A DNA stretch of 64,000 bases from Pseudomonas sp. BN411 (GCF_029871235.1 NZ_SSOM01000055.1:62001-126000), one strand, 5' to 3'; shown: positions 49,836 through 60,155, counted from the first letter of the stretch. Numbers and translations: made by a program. Notes: generated from the sequence alone by a model not told the origin.

Positions 49836-50467
49836 GCTTTGGCTTCCTCTGCGAAGTCGACCTCGCGATCACCCTGGACCACTTCCACCAGCTTGATCGC
49901 TTCCTGTTCCATGGCTACAACCAGCTCGTCGACACGGCGCAGCAGGTAGCGGTGGAAGAATACTGCCGGGATGGCCACGATCAGGCCCGCCGCGGTGGTC
50001 ACCAGGGCCTTGGCGATACCGCCGGCCAGGATCGGCGCGTTGGCCATGCCGTTCTCCATGAAGCCGCCGAAGATATCGATCATGCCGAACACCGTGCCCA
50101 GTAGGCCGAGCAGCGGCGCCATGGCAGCGATGGTGCCGAGGGCATTGAGGTAACGCTCCAGCTCATGGATCACGCGGCTGGCGGCCTCCTCGATGCACTC
50201 CTTCATGATCTCGCGACCATGCTTGGAGTTGGCCAGGCCCGCAGCCAGCACTTCACCCAGCGGAGAAGAGGCGCGCAGCTCCTTGAGCTTCTGGCTATTG
50301 AGCTGCTTGTCCTTGATCTGACGCCAGACCTGGCCAAGCAGGTGCGGCGGAGAAACCCGGCTGATGCGCAGGGTCCACAGGCGTTCAGCGATGATCGCGG
50401 TGGCGGCGATGGAACACAGAATGATCGGCAGCATCATCCAGCCACCGGCTTTGACCAACTCCCACAC
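49832..50467 (-). CDS. exbB: ExbB/TolQ-type MotA-family proton channel
   Basis: 211 residues with three transmembrane segments. AAMAPLLGLLGTVFGMIDIF and GGIAKALVTTAAGLIVAIPAV are the MotA/TolQ/ExbB signature. It forms the stator with ExbD. A GTG start (VWELVKAGGWMMLP) is used; longer in-frame sequence lies in the spacer after comEC. Confidence 0.92.
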   Translation of the reverse strand: MWELVKAGGWMMLPIILCSIAATAIIAERLWTLRISRVSPPHLLGQVWRQIKDKQLNSQKLKELRASSPLGEVLAAGLANSKHGREIMKECIEEAASRVIHELERYLNALGTIAAMAPLLGLLGTVFGMIDIFGGFMENGMANAPILAGGIAKALVTTAAGLIVAIPAVFFHRYLLRRVDELVVAMEQEAIKLVEVVQGDREVDFAEEAKA

Positions 50468-50539
50468 GGTAGGAAATCCCCTTCGGAAAAGTGGCGCCAC
50501 TCTAGCATAGGGTCGGGCCCTCGCCGACCGCCGCTGTTC

Positions 50540-52765
50540 TCATTTTTCCCTCCAGAACACGGACTTTTCTCGCTCGACTTCCGGCTCGCCAAAAGCGCCA
50601 AGACGTAGCAACAGGTGGCCCTGTTCCGCCGTATCGTGGATTTCCGCCGGCAGCGCGCGAATTCGTGATACGACCAACGGATGCGGGTGGCCATAGGCAT
50701 TCAGATGACCGCGGGAAACCAGCACCTTTTCCGGTTTCACGGCGCGCAGGAAAGCGGCGTTTGAAGAGGTCCGGCTGCCATGGTGCCCGGCCACCAGCCA
50801 GCGCGCCGCGAGGGGCTGGCCGCTGGCAATCCAGGCCGCCTCCCCGCGAACGCCCAGATCACCACTGAGCAGGATCCGCTCGCCGGCGGCTTCAACGGCC
50901 AGCACACAGGAGCTGTCATTGCTGTCGCCGCCCGACGGCGGCTGCCAGATCAGGAATTCCACTCCATCCCAGGACCAGGCCGTACCTACCGCGCAGGGCT
51001 CCGCCTCAAGCTCGGGCGCAAGGCGTTGGGGCTCGCCGCTGAGTACTCGCGCCACGGTCAATCCGCGCCGTACTGCCAGAGCCCCGCCGGCGTGGTCGGA
51101 ATCGGCATGACTGATCAGCATCAGATCGAGCCGGAACACGCCAAGGCCCCGCAGGGTTGGCACGACCACCCGCTCGCCGATATCGAAGTCACCCCGGCGA
51201 GGTCCGGCGTCATAAAGCAGCGCGTGCTCGCGAGTACGCACCAGCACCGAAAGCCCCTGCCCGACATCCAGCACCCGTACCTCGGCCTGGCCGGGTTCAA
51301 GGCGCTGCTGCGGCGGGAAGAGCGCCGGCATCAGCATCGCCAGGCCGAGAGCGCGTAACGGCACGCCAGACGGCGCTATCAACAGCAGGACACCCAGCGC
51401 GCCCAGCAACCAGGCCCAGACCGGGAGCTGTACGGGAATCCACGCGGGCAGCTGCGTGGAGGTCCAGGCCAGCATCTGGAACAGGAGTTCCAGCGCACCT
51501 CCGGCCAGCCAGAGCAACGCTTCTCCCAACCACGGGATGCCTAACGTGGCGGTTCCCAACAAGGCCAGCGGCAGCACTACCAGACTGATCCAGGGCACGG
51601 CCACCAAGTTGGCCAAGGGACCACTGAGGCTAATGGGCAACGCCAGGGCCAGCAGCATCGGCGCAAGGCCGAGACCCATCACCCATTGGGCGCGCCACCA
51701 GGTCATCCACCAGCGCCAGGCCCCCAACCGCCCGGCGAAAGTCAGAACCAAAAGGGCCACAGCGCCGAAGGACAACCAGAAGCCGGGCTGCAGGACCACC
51801 AAGGGCTCGACCACCAGCACGACGCAGAGTGCGACCAGCAATGGAGTGAGGAATCCCAGGTGGCGAAAGCGCAGACGCCAGATCAGGACCACAGTCAGCA
51901 TCACACAGGCCCTTCTGACCGGTACGTCGAACCCCGCCAGGATTCCGTAACCGAGCCCACCAATGAAGGCCATGGCGCACGCCCAGGGCAGCCAGGGCAA
52001 GCGCCTTGGCCAGAGCGCCAATCGCGCGAGAACCGCTACGAGGCCGTAGAGCACACCGGCGAACAGGGTGATGTGCTGCCCGGAGATCACCATCAGGTGC
52101 GTGGTGCCGGTGTCCTGCAGCAGGCGCCAGTCCCGATCCTGCAGGCCGGAGCCATCGCCCAGCACCAGCGCGGAGAGCCCACCGGCCCGGCCCCAGGCAT
52201 CCACCTGGAGCAGGCGCTGGCGCAACTGGTCGCGCCAGGCAATCGGGCCGCTGGCAGGCAACAGGAGCTCACCAGTCTTTACCGAGCCGGTCGCACCGAT
52301 GCGCCTTGCCAGCAGCCAGGCTTCGAAATCGAAGGTCGCCGGATTCACGAGACCGCGCGGCCGCTTGAGACGGACTGCCAGGCGCCAACGCTCTCCCGCC
52401 AGCACAGGCGGCCCGTCGTACCACGACAGCCGCAGGCGCTGGGGCATGTGCGCCCGTGGCGCATGAACATCCTCCAGCTCGAAACGCACCACGCCATCCG
52501 CCCTGCTTGGCAGGCCGACCACCCTCCCCTCCAGCCAGCGGACCTGACCATCCAGCCGCCGCTCCAGACGGTCATCCAACGCCCACTGGGCGCTCAGGCA
52601 GGCCCAGCCGAGCCCGAGCAGGAACAGCCCCACTCGCCAGGCCCGCGAGCCCAGCAGCAGCAATCCGAGAATCAGCTGGAGATAGAGCCACCAGACAGGC
52701 GGCAGGATGGGCATCCAGCGTAATAGAAGAAGGCCGACAGCAAAGGCGGCCAGGCCCGAGACCAT
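50540..52765 (-). CDS. comEC: ComEC/Rec2 DNA-uptake channel
   Basis: 741 residues. An N-terminal DUF4131 region and a polytopic competence domain with many transmembrane helices, then a metallo-beta-lactamase domain (LISHADSDHAGGALAV). ComEC carries single-stranded DNA across the inner membrane during natural transformation. It heads the operon leading to murB, with a 72-base gap before exbB. It is divergent from the DUF2062 gene. Confidence 0.93.
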   Translation of the reverse strand: MVSGLAAFAVGLLLLRWMPILPPVWWLYLQLILGLLLLGSRAWRVGLFLLGLGWACLSAQWALDDRLERRLDGQVRWLEGRVVGLPSRADGVVRFELEDVHAPRAHMPQRLRLSWYDGPPVLAGERWRLAVRLKRPRGLVNPATFDFEAWLLARRIGATGSVKTGELLLPASGPIAWRDQLRQRLLQVDAWGRAGGLSALVLGDGSGLQDRDWRLLQDTGTTHLMVISGQHITLFAGVLYGLVAVLARLALWPRRLPWLPWACAMAFIGGLGYGILAGFDVPVRRACVMLTVVLIWRLRFRHLGFLTPLLVALCVVLVVEPLVVLQPGFWLSFGAVALLVLTFAGRLGAWRWWMTWWRAQWVMGLGLAPMLLALALPISLSGPLANLVAVPWISLVVLPLALLGTATLGIPWLGEALLWLAGGALELLFQMLAWTSTQLPAWIPVQLPVWAWLLGALGVLLLIAPSGVPLRALGLAMLMPALFPPQQRLEPGQAEVRVLDVGQGLSVLVRTREHALLYDAGPRRGDFDIGERVVVPTLRGLGVFRLDLMLISHADSDHAGGALAVRRGLTVARVLSGEPQRLAPELEAEPCAVGTAWSWDGVEFLIWQPPSGGDSNDSSCVLAVEAAGERILLSGDLGVRGEAAWIASGQPLAARWLVAGHHGSRTSSNAAFLRAVKPEKVLVSRGHLNAYGHPHPLVVSRIRALPAEIHDTAEQGHLLLRLGAFGEPEVEREKSVFWREK

Positions 52766-52938
52766 AGATTTCCGACTCCCTTTCCCTGGGTCGGGAAGCG
52801 CGGCAACGTCCTGTGCCGCCCAGCGCCGGCCGATGCAACCCGCGCAAATCCCCTTACACTTGCCGACACAAACTGACCCGGCGATGTCATTTCCCGGTGT
52901 GCATAATACCCGGCGCTTCCGTCCGCCAGAGACCGCCC

Positions 52939-53466
52939 ATGCCGCGTCGCATCTTCAAACGCTACATGCCGAATCCGGACACCATCAGGGACCACAAGTC
53001 CCTGCGTTTTCTCGGCACTCTGATCCACGATCCGAACCTCTGGCACCTCAATCGCCATTCGGTCGCCCGCGCCATGGCCATGGGCCTGTTCGCCGCGTTC
53101 GTACCGATTCCCATGCAGATGCTGCTGGCCGCCGGCCTGGCCATCATGGTGCGCGCCAACCTGCCCATCTCCGTGGGCCTTGTCTGGCTGACCAACCCCA
53201 TCACCATGCCGCCGGTCTTCTACTGCACTTACAAGATGGGCGCCTGGATCATGCAGATATCTCCGCGCGCCCTCCCCGATGAACTGACCTGGGAATGGAT
53301 CACCCAGGAACTTTCCACGCTCTGGCAGCCGTTTCTCCTAGGATCATTGGTCTGTGGCGTGCTGGTCGGGGCGCTCGCCTACATGCTGACGATGCTCTAT
53401 TGGCGCTGGTGGGTCGGTCACAGTTGGCGCAAACGCCAGAAGGCGCGCCGGGAAGTCAGCCGTTGA
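52939..53466 (+). CDS. DUF2062 membrane protein
   Basis: 175 residues. A basic N-terminus (MPRRIFKRYMPNPDTIRDHK) precedes two to three transmembrane helices, including LFAAFVPIPMQMLLAAGLAI and the NPITMPPVFYCTYKMGAWIM motif that marks DUF2062. The C-terminus is basic. Function unknown. Divergent from comEC, as in P. aeruginosa. Confidence 0.87.
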   Translation: MPRRIFKRYMPNPDTIRDHKSLRFLGTLIHDPNLWHLNRHSVARAMAMGLFAAFVPIPMQMLLAAGLAIMVRANLPISVGLVWLTNPITMPPVFYCTYKMGAWIMQISPRALPDELTWEWITQELSTLWQPFLLGSLVCGVLVGALAYMLTMLYWRWWVGHSWRKRQKARREVSR

Positions 53467-53547
53467 ACAGACTTGCTAGCTGACTGGTCGCCCAAACACC
53501 GGGGCGCATGGCGCACCCAACCCGTCGACTCAATCGCGCCAGAAAGA

Positions 53548-53574
53548 AAAACGCCGCATCTGATGCGGCGTTTT
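53548..53574. terminator. Bidirectional terminator between DUF2062 gene and lolE
   Basis: AAAACGCCGCATC and GATGCGGCGTTTT form a stem flanked by A- and T-runs. Confidence 0.88.
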
Positions 53575-53594
53575 CGTTTGCGGAGGGCAACCCG

Positions 53595-54839
53595 TTACTC
53601 GTAGCGCAGGGCTTCGGCTGGCTGGGTCTGGGCCGCGCGCCAGGCCGGGTAGATAGTGGCCAGGAAGCTCAGGACCAACGCTGCCGTGCAGATCAGCACC
53701 ACGTCACTCAGTTGCAGTTCGGAAGGCAGGTAGCTGACGAAGTAGACGTCGGAGCTGAAGATCTGCCTGCCGCTGGCGCGCTCCAGTGCGGCGATCCACT
53801 GGCTGACGTTGAGCGCAGTGATGATGCCCAGCACGGTCCCGATCAGGGTGCCGACGAAGCCGATCACGCTGCCCTGCACCATGAATACCGCCATGATCTG
53901 CCTGGGCGTTGCACCGAGCGTGCGGAGAATGGCGATATCCGCGCGCTTGTCGGCGACCACCATGATCAGGGTGGCGATGATGTTGAATGCCGCCACGGCC
54001 ACGATCAGCAGTAGAAGGAGGCCAATCATGGTCTTCTCCATCTTCATGGCGCTGAACAGGCTGCCCTGGGTGTGAGTCCAGTCATCGGCGCGATAGCCCT
54101 GCCCCAGCTCGGCGACGATCTGCTTCGACACTTCAGGCGCCTGGAACAGGTCCTTCAGGGCGATGCGCACACTCTGCACCTGACCTTCCGGCAGGCGCTG
54201 GATGACAGAGGCATCGGCGACGTTGATCAGCGCCAGGGTGCTATCCAGTTCGGCGCCGACCTTGAACACGCCCACCACATTGAAGCGCTGCATGCGCGGG
54301 GTGATGCCACCCGGCGCGCTGCTCACCTCGGGGACGATCAGGGTCAGCTTGTCGCCGACGTTGAGGCGGAAGCGCCGCGCAGTGATCTCGCCGATGACGA
54401 TGCCGGACTCTCCCGGCTTCAGCGCTCCCAGGTCACCCTGCACCATGTGCTTGCCGATGATGGAGACCTTGGTCTCTTCCCGGGGATCGATACCGTTGAT
54501 CTGAACCGGCTGCATCAAGCCCTTGAACGAGAGCATGCCCTCCAGTTCGGCAAAGGGCACCGCCCCGACCACTTCCGGATGCTTCATCGCGGCGTCGGCC
54601 ACGCGGCGCCAGTCATCCAGGGGCTGATCGGCGCTCAGGGTGGCATGGGACACCATGCCGAGAATGCGCGAGCGCATTTCCTTCTGGAAACCGTTCATCA
54701 CCGAAAGCACCACGATCATGGCCAGCACGCCGAGCGCCAGACCGATCATCGAGGTCAGCGAGATGAACGAGATGTAGTGGTTACGGCGCTTGGCGCGCGT
54801 ATAGCGCGTGCCGATGAAGATCGGGAGAGGTCTGAACAT
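53595..54839 (-). CDS. lolE: Lipoprotein-releasing ABC permease LolE
   Basis: 414 residues. One N-terminal and three C-terminal transmembrane helices around a periplasmic MacB-like domain, with an FtsX C-terminal domain. The opening [20 protein letters not shown] is almost the same as LolC. It binds lipoproteins in the LolCDE complex. Starts one base after lolD stops. Confidence 0.94.
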   Translation of the reverse strand: MFRPLPIFIGTRYTRAKRRNHYISFISLTSMIGLALGVLAMIVVLSVMNGFQKEMRSRILGMVSHATLSADQPLDDWRRVADAAMKHPEVVGAVPFAELEGMLSFKGLMQPVQINGIDPREETKVSIIGKHMVQGDLGALKPGESGIVIGEITARRFRLNVGDKLTLIVPEVSSAPGGITPRMQRFNVVGVFKVGAELDSTLALINVADASVIQRLPEGQVQSVRIALKDLFQAPEVSKQIVAELGQGYRADDWTHTQGSLFSAMKMEKTMIGLLLLLIVAVAAFNIIATLIMVVADKRADIAILRTLGATPRQIMAVFMVQGSVIGFVGTLIGTVLGIITALNVSQWIAALERASGRQIFSSDVYFVSYLPSELQLSDVVLICTAALVLSFLATIYPAWRAAQTQPAEALRYE

Positions 54840-54840
54840 C

Positions 54841-55524
54841 TCAGGCAGCCACCAGCCGGCCTTCTTCCAGGCGCAGCACCCGATCCATCTGGTGGGCCAG
54901 CTGCAGGTCATGGGTCACCACCAGGAACGCGGTCTGCAGGGAACGGCTCAGCTCCTGCATCAGCTCCTGGATGCCGTGGGCTGTGTGCTGGTCGAGGTTG
55001 CCGGTGGGCTCGTCGAGCAGTACCAGCGCCGGGTTATTGACCAGCGCACGAGCGATGGCCACGCGCTGACGCTCGCCACCGGACAGCTCCGCCGGCTTGT
55101 GCGACAGGCGATGCCCAAGGCCCACGCGCTCCAGCAGCGCCGTGGCGCGCTGACGCGCTTCACCGATGGCGGTGCGGCCGATCAGCAGCGGCATGCAGAC
55201 GTTCTCCAGGGCGGTGAACTCCGGCAGCAGGTGGTGGAACTGGTAGACGAAGCCCAGGGCGCGATTGCGCAGCAGGCCGCGCGCGGTCTCGCTGAGGGCG
55301 GACAGTTCTTCGCCGGCCAGCCAGACGCTGCCCTTGCTCGGGGTATCCAGGCCGCCCAGCATGTTCAGCAAGGTGCTCTTGCCGGAGCCGGAGCTACCCA
55401 CAATGGCCACTCGCTCGCCCGGATTCAACTCCAGTTCGACGCCAGCCAGCACCTCGACCGATTGCGGACCTTCCTCGTAGCTCTTGCCCAGGTTGCGGCA
55501 ACTCAGGACTGCCTTGTTACTCAT
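54841..55524 (-). CDS. lolD: Lipoprotein-releasing ABC ATPase LolD
   Basis: 227 residues. Walker [10 protein letters not shown] (Lys49), signature [15 protein letters not shown], Walker [13 protein letters not shown] and the H-loop VVTHD. It powers lipoprotein release to LolA. Its ATG lies inside the 3' end of lolC, an 8-base overlap. Confidence 0.97.
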   Translation of the reverse strand: MSNKAVLSCRNLGKSYEEGPQSVEVLAGVELELNPGERVAIVGSSGSGKSTLLNMLGGLDTPSKGSVWLAGEELSALSETARGLLRNRALGFVYQFHHLLPEFTALENVCMPLLIGRTAIGEARQRATALLERVGLGHRLSHKPAELSGGERQRVAIARALVNNPALVLLDEPTGNLDQHTAHGIQELMQELSRSLQTAFLVVTHDLQLAHQMDRVLRLEEGRLVAA

Positions 55525-56767
55525 AGCGCAATGCCTCTGCTGGCTGGGTGCGCGCGGCACGCCAAGCGGGATAAAGGGTGGCGAGGAAGCTCAGGACCAG
55601 CGCGGCCGAGCAGACCATCACCACGTCCTCGGTCATCAGTTGGGATGGCAGGTAATCGATGAAATAGACATCGGCGCTGAGGAACTTGTGTCCCAGCAGG
55701 CGCTCCAGCAGGGCAATGGCATCGCTCACATTGAGCGCGGCGAGAATGCCCAGCACCCCGCCGATGAGGGTACCGACGACCCCGATCACCGTGCCCTGGA
55801 CCATGAAGATGCCCATGATCTGTCGAGGCGTGGCGCCCAGCGTGCGGAGAATGGCGATATCGCCGCGCTTGTCGGTGACCACCATCACCAGGGTGGAAAT
55901 GATGTTGAAAGCAGCCACGGCGACGATCAGCAGCAGAAGCAGGCCGATCATGGCCTTCTCCATCTTGATCGCCTGGTAGAGGTTGCCGTGGGTACGGGTC
56001 CAGTCACGGGCGTAGAAATCCTCGCCCTTCAATTCGCCGGCGATCTGCCAGGCCACCTGGGGCGCCTGGAACAGGTCATCGAGCTTGAGGCGCAGGCCCT
56101 GCACCTGGTCCGGTTGCCAACGCTTCAGGCGGGCGACATCGGACAGGTTGGCGACGGCCAGGAAGCCGTCCAGCTCACCGGCACCGACATGGAAGATGCC
56201 GACGATGGTGAATCGCTTCATGCGCGGGAAGACGCCGGCAGGGGTGACTGCCACTTCAGGCATCACGAAGGTGACCTTGTCGCCCATGCCCACGCCCAGT
56301 TTGGCGGCAGCGCGATCGCCGATGACAATGCCGAACTCGCCGGGCTTCAAGGCAGACAGGCTTCCCTGGCGGAAGAAGTCGCCAATGATGGAGACCTTGG
56401 ACTCTTCCTGAGGATCCACGGCATTGACCAGCACCTTCTGCACTTTGCCGTCGGCGGTCAGCAGGCCCTGGACCTGGGTGTAGGGCGCGACGGCCTTCAC
56501 CTCGGAATGACGGGCGACACCTTCGGCCAGTTTGCGCCAGTCCTTGATGGGGACGGCGGATTCCACCGTGGCGTGGGGCACCATGCCCAGCACGCGGGTA
56601 CGCATCTCATGGTCGAAGCCGTTCATGACCGACAGCACCAGGATCATCACCAGCACGCCGAGGGCCAGGCCGATCATGGAAGTCAGGGAAATGAAGGAGA
56701 CGAAGTAGCTACGGCGCTTGGCGCGCGTGTAACGGGCGCCTATGTACAGGGACAGCGGTCTGAACAT
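55517..56767 (-). CDS. lolC: Lipoprotein-releasing ABC permease LolC
   Basis: 416 residues, same architecture as LolE: N-terminal helix, periplasmic domain, three C-terminal helices with FtsX domain. The ATG at [20 protein letters not shown] is used; a longer in-frame extension upstream is antisense to the PilZ gene and was rejected. First gene of lolCDE. LolC recruits LolA. Confidence 0.95.
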   Translation of the reverse strand: MFRPLSLYIGARYTRAKRRSYFVSFISLTSMIGLALGVLVMILVLSVMNGFDHEMRTRVLGMVPHATVESAVPIKDWRKLAEGVARHSEVKAVAPYTQVQGLLTADGKVQKVLVNAVDPQEESKVSIIGDFFRQGSLSALKPGEFGIVIGDRAAAKLGVGMGDKVTFVMPEVAVTPAGVFPRMKRFTIVGIFHVGAGELDGFLAVANLSDVARLKRWQPDQVQGLRLKLDDLFQAPQVAWQIAGELKGEDFYARDWTRTHGNLYQAIKMEKAMIGLLLLLIVAVAAFNIISTLVMVVTDKRGDIAILRTLGATPRQIMGIFMVQGTVIGVVGTLIGGVLGILAALNVSDAIALLERLLGHKFLSADVYFIDYLPSQLMTEDVVMVCSAALVLSFLATLYPAWRAARTQPAEALRYE

Positions 56768-56934
56768 GGAAGTGGAGTTCGCTGGCGAAAGAAGGGACGT
56801 CCTTGTGGCGGGGCCTGGCGAGCAGCGTTTACACTCAAATTCTGTTCGTGATCTGTCGCGGCGCCCCGGGCGACGCAAACGGACTTGCGATAACGGAACA
56901 GCTCTTCGACCACCACTGCTGCCATGGGTTCGCC

Positions 56935-57519
56935 ATGTCGACACGAGACGCGGATGACCGCCGCGAATACTACCGCATCGAAGATACGATCGCACTGGAA
57001 TTTCACCCGCTGAAACAGGGCGAAACAGCTGATGCAAGCGGCGCCGACAGCGCTTCCCAGCTGTTCAGCCTGCTCAGCGAACTGCACCTGATGGACTTTG
57101 AATCCCAGCACTTGCTGCGGCATATCCATGAGCGCGATCGCACGTTGGCCGGCTACCTGAAGGTCATCAACAAACGCATTGACCTGCTCGGCCAGGCACT
57201 CGCCCAGAGTCTGCTGCGGGACATCGGCCCGGCGCGTCAGGTCACCCTGTCCGAGGGCGGCATCAGCTTCAGCAGTGCGCAGCCCCTGGAAACGGGCACC
57301 CACCTGGCGATCAAGATGGTGCTGATGCCCCAGGCCCTCGGCATGCTGTTGCGTGCCGTGGTGGTCCATAGCCGGCCGCGCGAGGATGGCCAATTCGAAA
57401 TCGGCACCGAATTCGAGGCGTTGACCGACGCCCAGCGCCAGCTGTTGGCACGGCACATCCTGCAGAAACAGGCCCAGAAGCGACGCCAGGCCCGTGAACG
57501 CTCCTCCCCTTCCTCCTGA
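56935..57519 (+). CDS. PilZ domain protein
   Basis: 194 residues. The N-terminal RxxxR arm is RREYYR at 9-14, and the second motif, normally (D/N)xSxxG, reads TLSEGG, with Thr in the first position. A helical segment of ~90 residues separates the two. PilZ domains bind cyclic di-GMP; this one may bind weakly or be a partner-binding form. The ATG at 56935 is used. Followed by a small exported protein gene after 9 bases. Confidence 0.85.
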   Translation: MSTRDADDRREYYRIEDTIALEFHPLKQGETADASGADSASQLFSLLSELHLMDFESQHLLRHIHERDRTLAGYLKVINKRIDLLGQALAQSLLRDIGPARQVTLSEGGISFSSAQPLETGTHLAIKMVLMPQALGMLLRAVVVHSRPREDGQFEIGTEFEALTDAQRQLLARHILQKQAQKRRQARERSSPSS

Positions 57520-57528
57520 GACCCTCGC

Positions 57529-57819
57529 ATGACGCGCCCCGGCCTGTTGCTGACCTGTCTCCTCTTCGCGCTGCCCGCTGGCGCTCAAACCATCGAAATC
57601 CCCGTCGGCGACCAGGGCGACCAGGCCCTTTCGCTGCCGGCGCGCGGTGAGAGCCAGAACGCTGTGCTGGAGCGCTTCGGCCTGCCCGACGAAGAACACC
57701 CTGCGGTCGGAAAGCCGCCCATCAGCCGCTGGGACTACCGCGAATTCTCGGTCTACTTCGAAAGCGGACGCGTCATCGACAGCGTTCGCCACCATCAACC
57801 CAGAGCACCAAGGGAATAA
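57529..57819 (+). CDS. Small exported protein, unknown function
   Basis: 96 residues with a signal peptide (MTRPGLLLTCLLFALPAGAQ). The mature part has AVLERFGLPDEEHPAVGKPP and ISRWDYREFSVYFESGRV, which recalls the BamE/SmpA fold, though this was judged by eye. It sits 9 bases after the PilZ gene and 2 bases before the phosphodiesterase gene, so it is part of that operon. Confidence 0.8.
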   Translation: MTRPGLLLTCLLFALPAGAQTIEIPVGDQGDQALSLPARGESQNAVLERFGLPDEEHPAVGKPPISRWDYREFSVYFESGRVIDSVRHHQPRAPRE

Positions 57820-57821
57820 AC

Positions 57822-58544
57822 GTGACCCTGATCTACGGCCATCGAGGCGCCAAGGGCGAATGCCCGGAAAACACCCTGGCCAGCTTTCGTCAATGCCTGT
57901 CACATGGCGTGAAGCGTTGCGAGCTGGACCTGCATCTGTCCCGTGACGGCGAGCTGATGGTGATCCACGACCCCAGCTTGAAGCGCACCACCGGCCGCCG
58001 CGGCAAGGTAGCGGAGCATGACTCCGAGGAACTGGTGACCTACGACGCCCGCCTGGGCGGTCCCGGTTGGCATCAGCCCTGCCCCATTCCGCGCCTGGCG
58101 ACCTTGTTCGAGCAATGCGACTTCGAGCACTGGCAACTGGAAGTGAAGAGCGCATCGCGGGTACGCGCTGCACGGACGGTGCTGGCGATCCAGGAACTGG
58201 CCGAGCGCCATGGCCTGATGGACAAGGTGACCGTCACCTCCAGCTCGCGGGAAGTGCTGCGCGCACTCAACCGCCTGACGCCGAAGCTGTCCCGTGGCCT
58301 GGTGGCCGAGTACGCCTGGCTCGACCCGCTCAAGGTGGCCAAGCACCACGGCTGCCACCTGCTGGCGCTGAACTGGACCCTGTGCACACCGGAACGCCTG
58401 CTGCGGGCGCAAAAGGAAGGACTGCATGTGTCGGTGTGGACGGTCAATGAACCCGCCCTGATGCGACGCCTGGCGGACTTCGGCGTGGACAGCATCATCA
58501 CCGACTTCCCCGGACTGGCCAGCACCACGGTCGGGATTCGCTGA
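57822..58544 (+). CDS. Glycerophosphodiester phosphodiesterase
   Basis: 240 residues. The catalytic GHRGAKGECPENT (His7, Arg8) and the metal motif CELDLHLSRDGELMVIHDP are complete. It hydrolyses glycerophosphodiesters to glycerol 3-phosphate and an alcohol. No signal peptide, so cytoplasmic (UgpQ-like). The start is GTG with AAGGGA upstream. Confidence 0.92.
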   Translation: MTLIYGHRGAKGECPENTLASFRQCLSHGVKRCELDLHLSRDGELMVIHDPSLKRTTGRRGKVAEHDSEELVTYDARLGGPGWHQPCPIPRLATLFEQCDFEHWQLEVKSASRVRAARTVLAIQELAERHGLMDKVTVTSSSREVLRALNRLTPKLSRGLVAEYAWLDPLKVAKHHGCHLLALNWTLCTPERLLRAQKEGLHVSVWTVNEPALMRRLADFGVDSIITDFPGLASTTVGIR

Positions 58545-58566
58545 AGAACCCAATCCATCCCGCCCC

Positions 58567-58603
58567 GTGGAGCGAATTCATTCGCGATTGAAATCGCTCC
58601 CAC
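58567..58603. repeat. REP-like inverted repeat
   Basis: GTGGAGCGA and TCGCTCCCAC face each other over ~18 bases that include GAATTCATTCGCGATTG. The same modules occur at 19150-19323, so it is a dispersed family member. Confidence 0.65.
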
Positions 58604-58624
58604 GACTCCGGGCAGTTCCCCATG

Positions 58625-58652
58625 AAAAAGCCGGCCACAAGGGCCGGTTTTT
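58625..58652. terminator. Bidirectional terminator between phosphodiesterase gene and sthA
   Basis: A-run, CCGGCC, short loop, GGCCGG, T-run. Ends the plus-strand operon and sthA. Confidence 0.85.
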
Positions 58653-58671
58653 CGTTCTGGGCGTCGCCTGA

Positions 58672-58764
58672 TCAGAAGCTCTCCCGGTTCGGCCAGCGCC
58701 AGGTGCGCGGATCGTCGAGAGGATCCTCCCCGGCCGGTTCAGGCGCCCGGCCGGTGCCGCTCAA
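58672..58764 (-). CDS. Candidate small protein overlapping the sthA stop
   Basis: A 30-codon frame from a TTG that overlaps the sthA stop as TTGA. It ends [13 protein letters not shown], a non-random looking tail with two tryptophans. No ribosome-binding site is visible apart from coupling to sthA. No homologue is recalled; could be chance. Confidence 0.25.
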   Translation of the reverse strand: MSGTGRAPEPAGEDPLDDPRTWRWPNRESF

Positions 58765-60155
58765 AAAAGCCGGTTGAGGCCGTCGAACGCCGCCACCCGA
58801 TAGGCTTCCGCCATGGTCGGGTAGTTGAAGGTGGTGTTGACGAAGTACTTGATGGTATTCGCCTCGCCCTTCTGGTTCATGATCGCCTGGCCGATGTGCA
58901 CGATCTCCGACGCCTGGTAGCCGAAGCAGTGGACGCCGAGGATTTCCAGGGTTTCGCGATGGAACAGGATCTTCAGCATGCCCACCGGCTCGTGGGAGAT
59001 CTGCGCGCGAGCCATGCCCTTGAAGAAAGCCTTGCCCACTTCGTAGGGGATCTTCGCCTGGGTGAGTTCGCGCTCGTTCTTGCCGATGGAGCTGATCTCC
59101 GGAATGGTGTAGATGCCGGTCGGCACGTCGTCGACGAAGCGCCAGCTGTCATTCTCGACCGCGCTCCCGGCAGCCGAACGGCCCTGGTCGGCGGCGGCGC
59201 TGGCCAGGCTCGGCCAGCCGATCACGTCGCCAGCGGCGAAGATGTTGCTGACTTCGGTGCGGTAGTACTGGTCGACGTTGATTTGGCCACGGCTGTTGAC
59301 CTTGATGCCGATGTTCTCCAGGCCCAGCTTGTCGGTGTTGCCGGTACGGCCGTTGCACCACAGCAGGCAGTCGGCCTTGATCTTCTTGCCGGACTTGAGG
59401 TGCAGGATCACCCCGTTCTCCAGGCCCTCGATGCGCTCGTACTCCTCGTTGTGGCGAATGAGCACGTTGTTGTTGCGCAGGTGATAGCTCAGGGCGTCGG
59501 AAATTTCGTCGTCGAGGAAGCTGAGCAGTTGGTCGCGGTTATCGATCAGGTCCACCAGCACGCCCAGGCCACTGAAGATGGAGGCGTATTCGGAACCGAT
59601 CACACCGGCTCCGTAGATGATGATGCGGCGCGGCGTGTGGGTCAGGCTGAGGATGGTGTCGCTGTCGTAGATGCGCGGGTGGTGGAAGTCGACGTCCGCC
59701 GGGCGATAGGGACGCGAGCCGGTGGCGACGATGATCTGCTTGGCCACCAGCTTCTCCACTACGCCGCTGGTGCAAACCACTTCCACGGTCTGTTCGTCAT
59801 GGAAGCTGGCGGTGCCGAAGAACACGTCGACGCGGTTACGCGCATAGAAGCCGGTACGCGAGGCCACCTGCTTGGAGATTACCCGCTCGGCGCTCTTCAG
59901 CACGTCGGGGAACGAGAACCAGCGCGGCTCGCCGATCTGGCGGAACAGCGGGTTGGTGTTGTACTGCATGATCTGCCGTACCGAGTGGCGCAGGGCCTTG
60001 GACGGGATGGTGCCGAGGTGGGTGCAGTTGCCGCCGACCAGCGGGCGGTTGTCCACCACCGCCACCTTGCGACCAGCCTTGGCGGCGTTCATTGCCGCGC
60101 CCTCACCCGCCGGGCCGGAACCCAGCACCACTACGTCGTAGTTGTAGACAGCCAT
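58761..60155 (-). CDS. sthA: Soluble pyridine nucleotide transhydrogenase
   Basis: 464 residues. FAD-binding [19 protein letters not shown] and the motif [19 protein letters not shown], which has only one of the two cysteines of related disulfide reductases, as is normal for Sth. The NAD domain is [17 protein letters not shown]. It moves hydride between NADPH and NAD+. Followed only by a candidate 30-codon frame and the terminator. Confidence 0.96.
   Translation of the reverse strand: MAVYNYDVVVLGSGPAGEGAAMNAAKAGRKVAVVDNRPLVGGNCTHLGTIPSKALRHSVRQIMQYNTNPLFRQIGEPRWFSFPDVLKSAERVISKQVASRTGFYARNRVDVFFGTASFHDEQTVEVVCTSGVVEKLVAKQIIVATGSRPYRPADVDFHHPRIYDSDTILSLTHTPRRIIIYGAGVIGSEYASIFSGLGVLVDLIDNRDQLLSFLDDEISDALSYHLRNNNVLIRHNEEYERIEGLENGVILHLKSGKKIKADCLLWCNGRTGNTDKLGLENIGIKVNSRGQINVDQYYRTEVSNIFAAGDVIGWPSLASAAADQGRSAAGSAVENDSWRFVDDVPTGIYTIPEISSIGKNERELTQAKIPYEVGKAFFKGMARAQISHEPVGMLKILFHRETLEILGVHCFGYQASEIVHIGQAIMNQKGEANTIKYFVNTTFNYPTMAEAYRVAAFDGLNRLF

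Noticed and set aside
58761-60155. Missing second redox cysteine in the flavoprotein as a sign of damage
   Set aside because: Soluble transhydrogenases normally lack it; the protein is otherwise complete.
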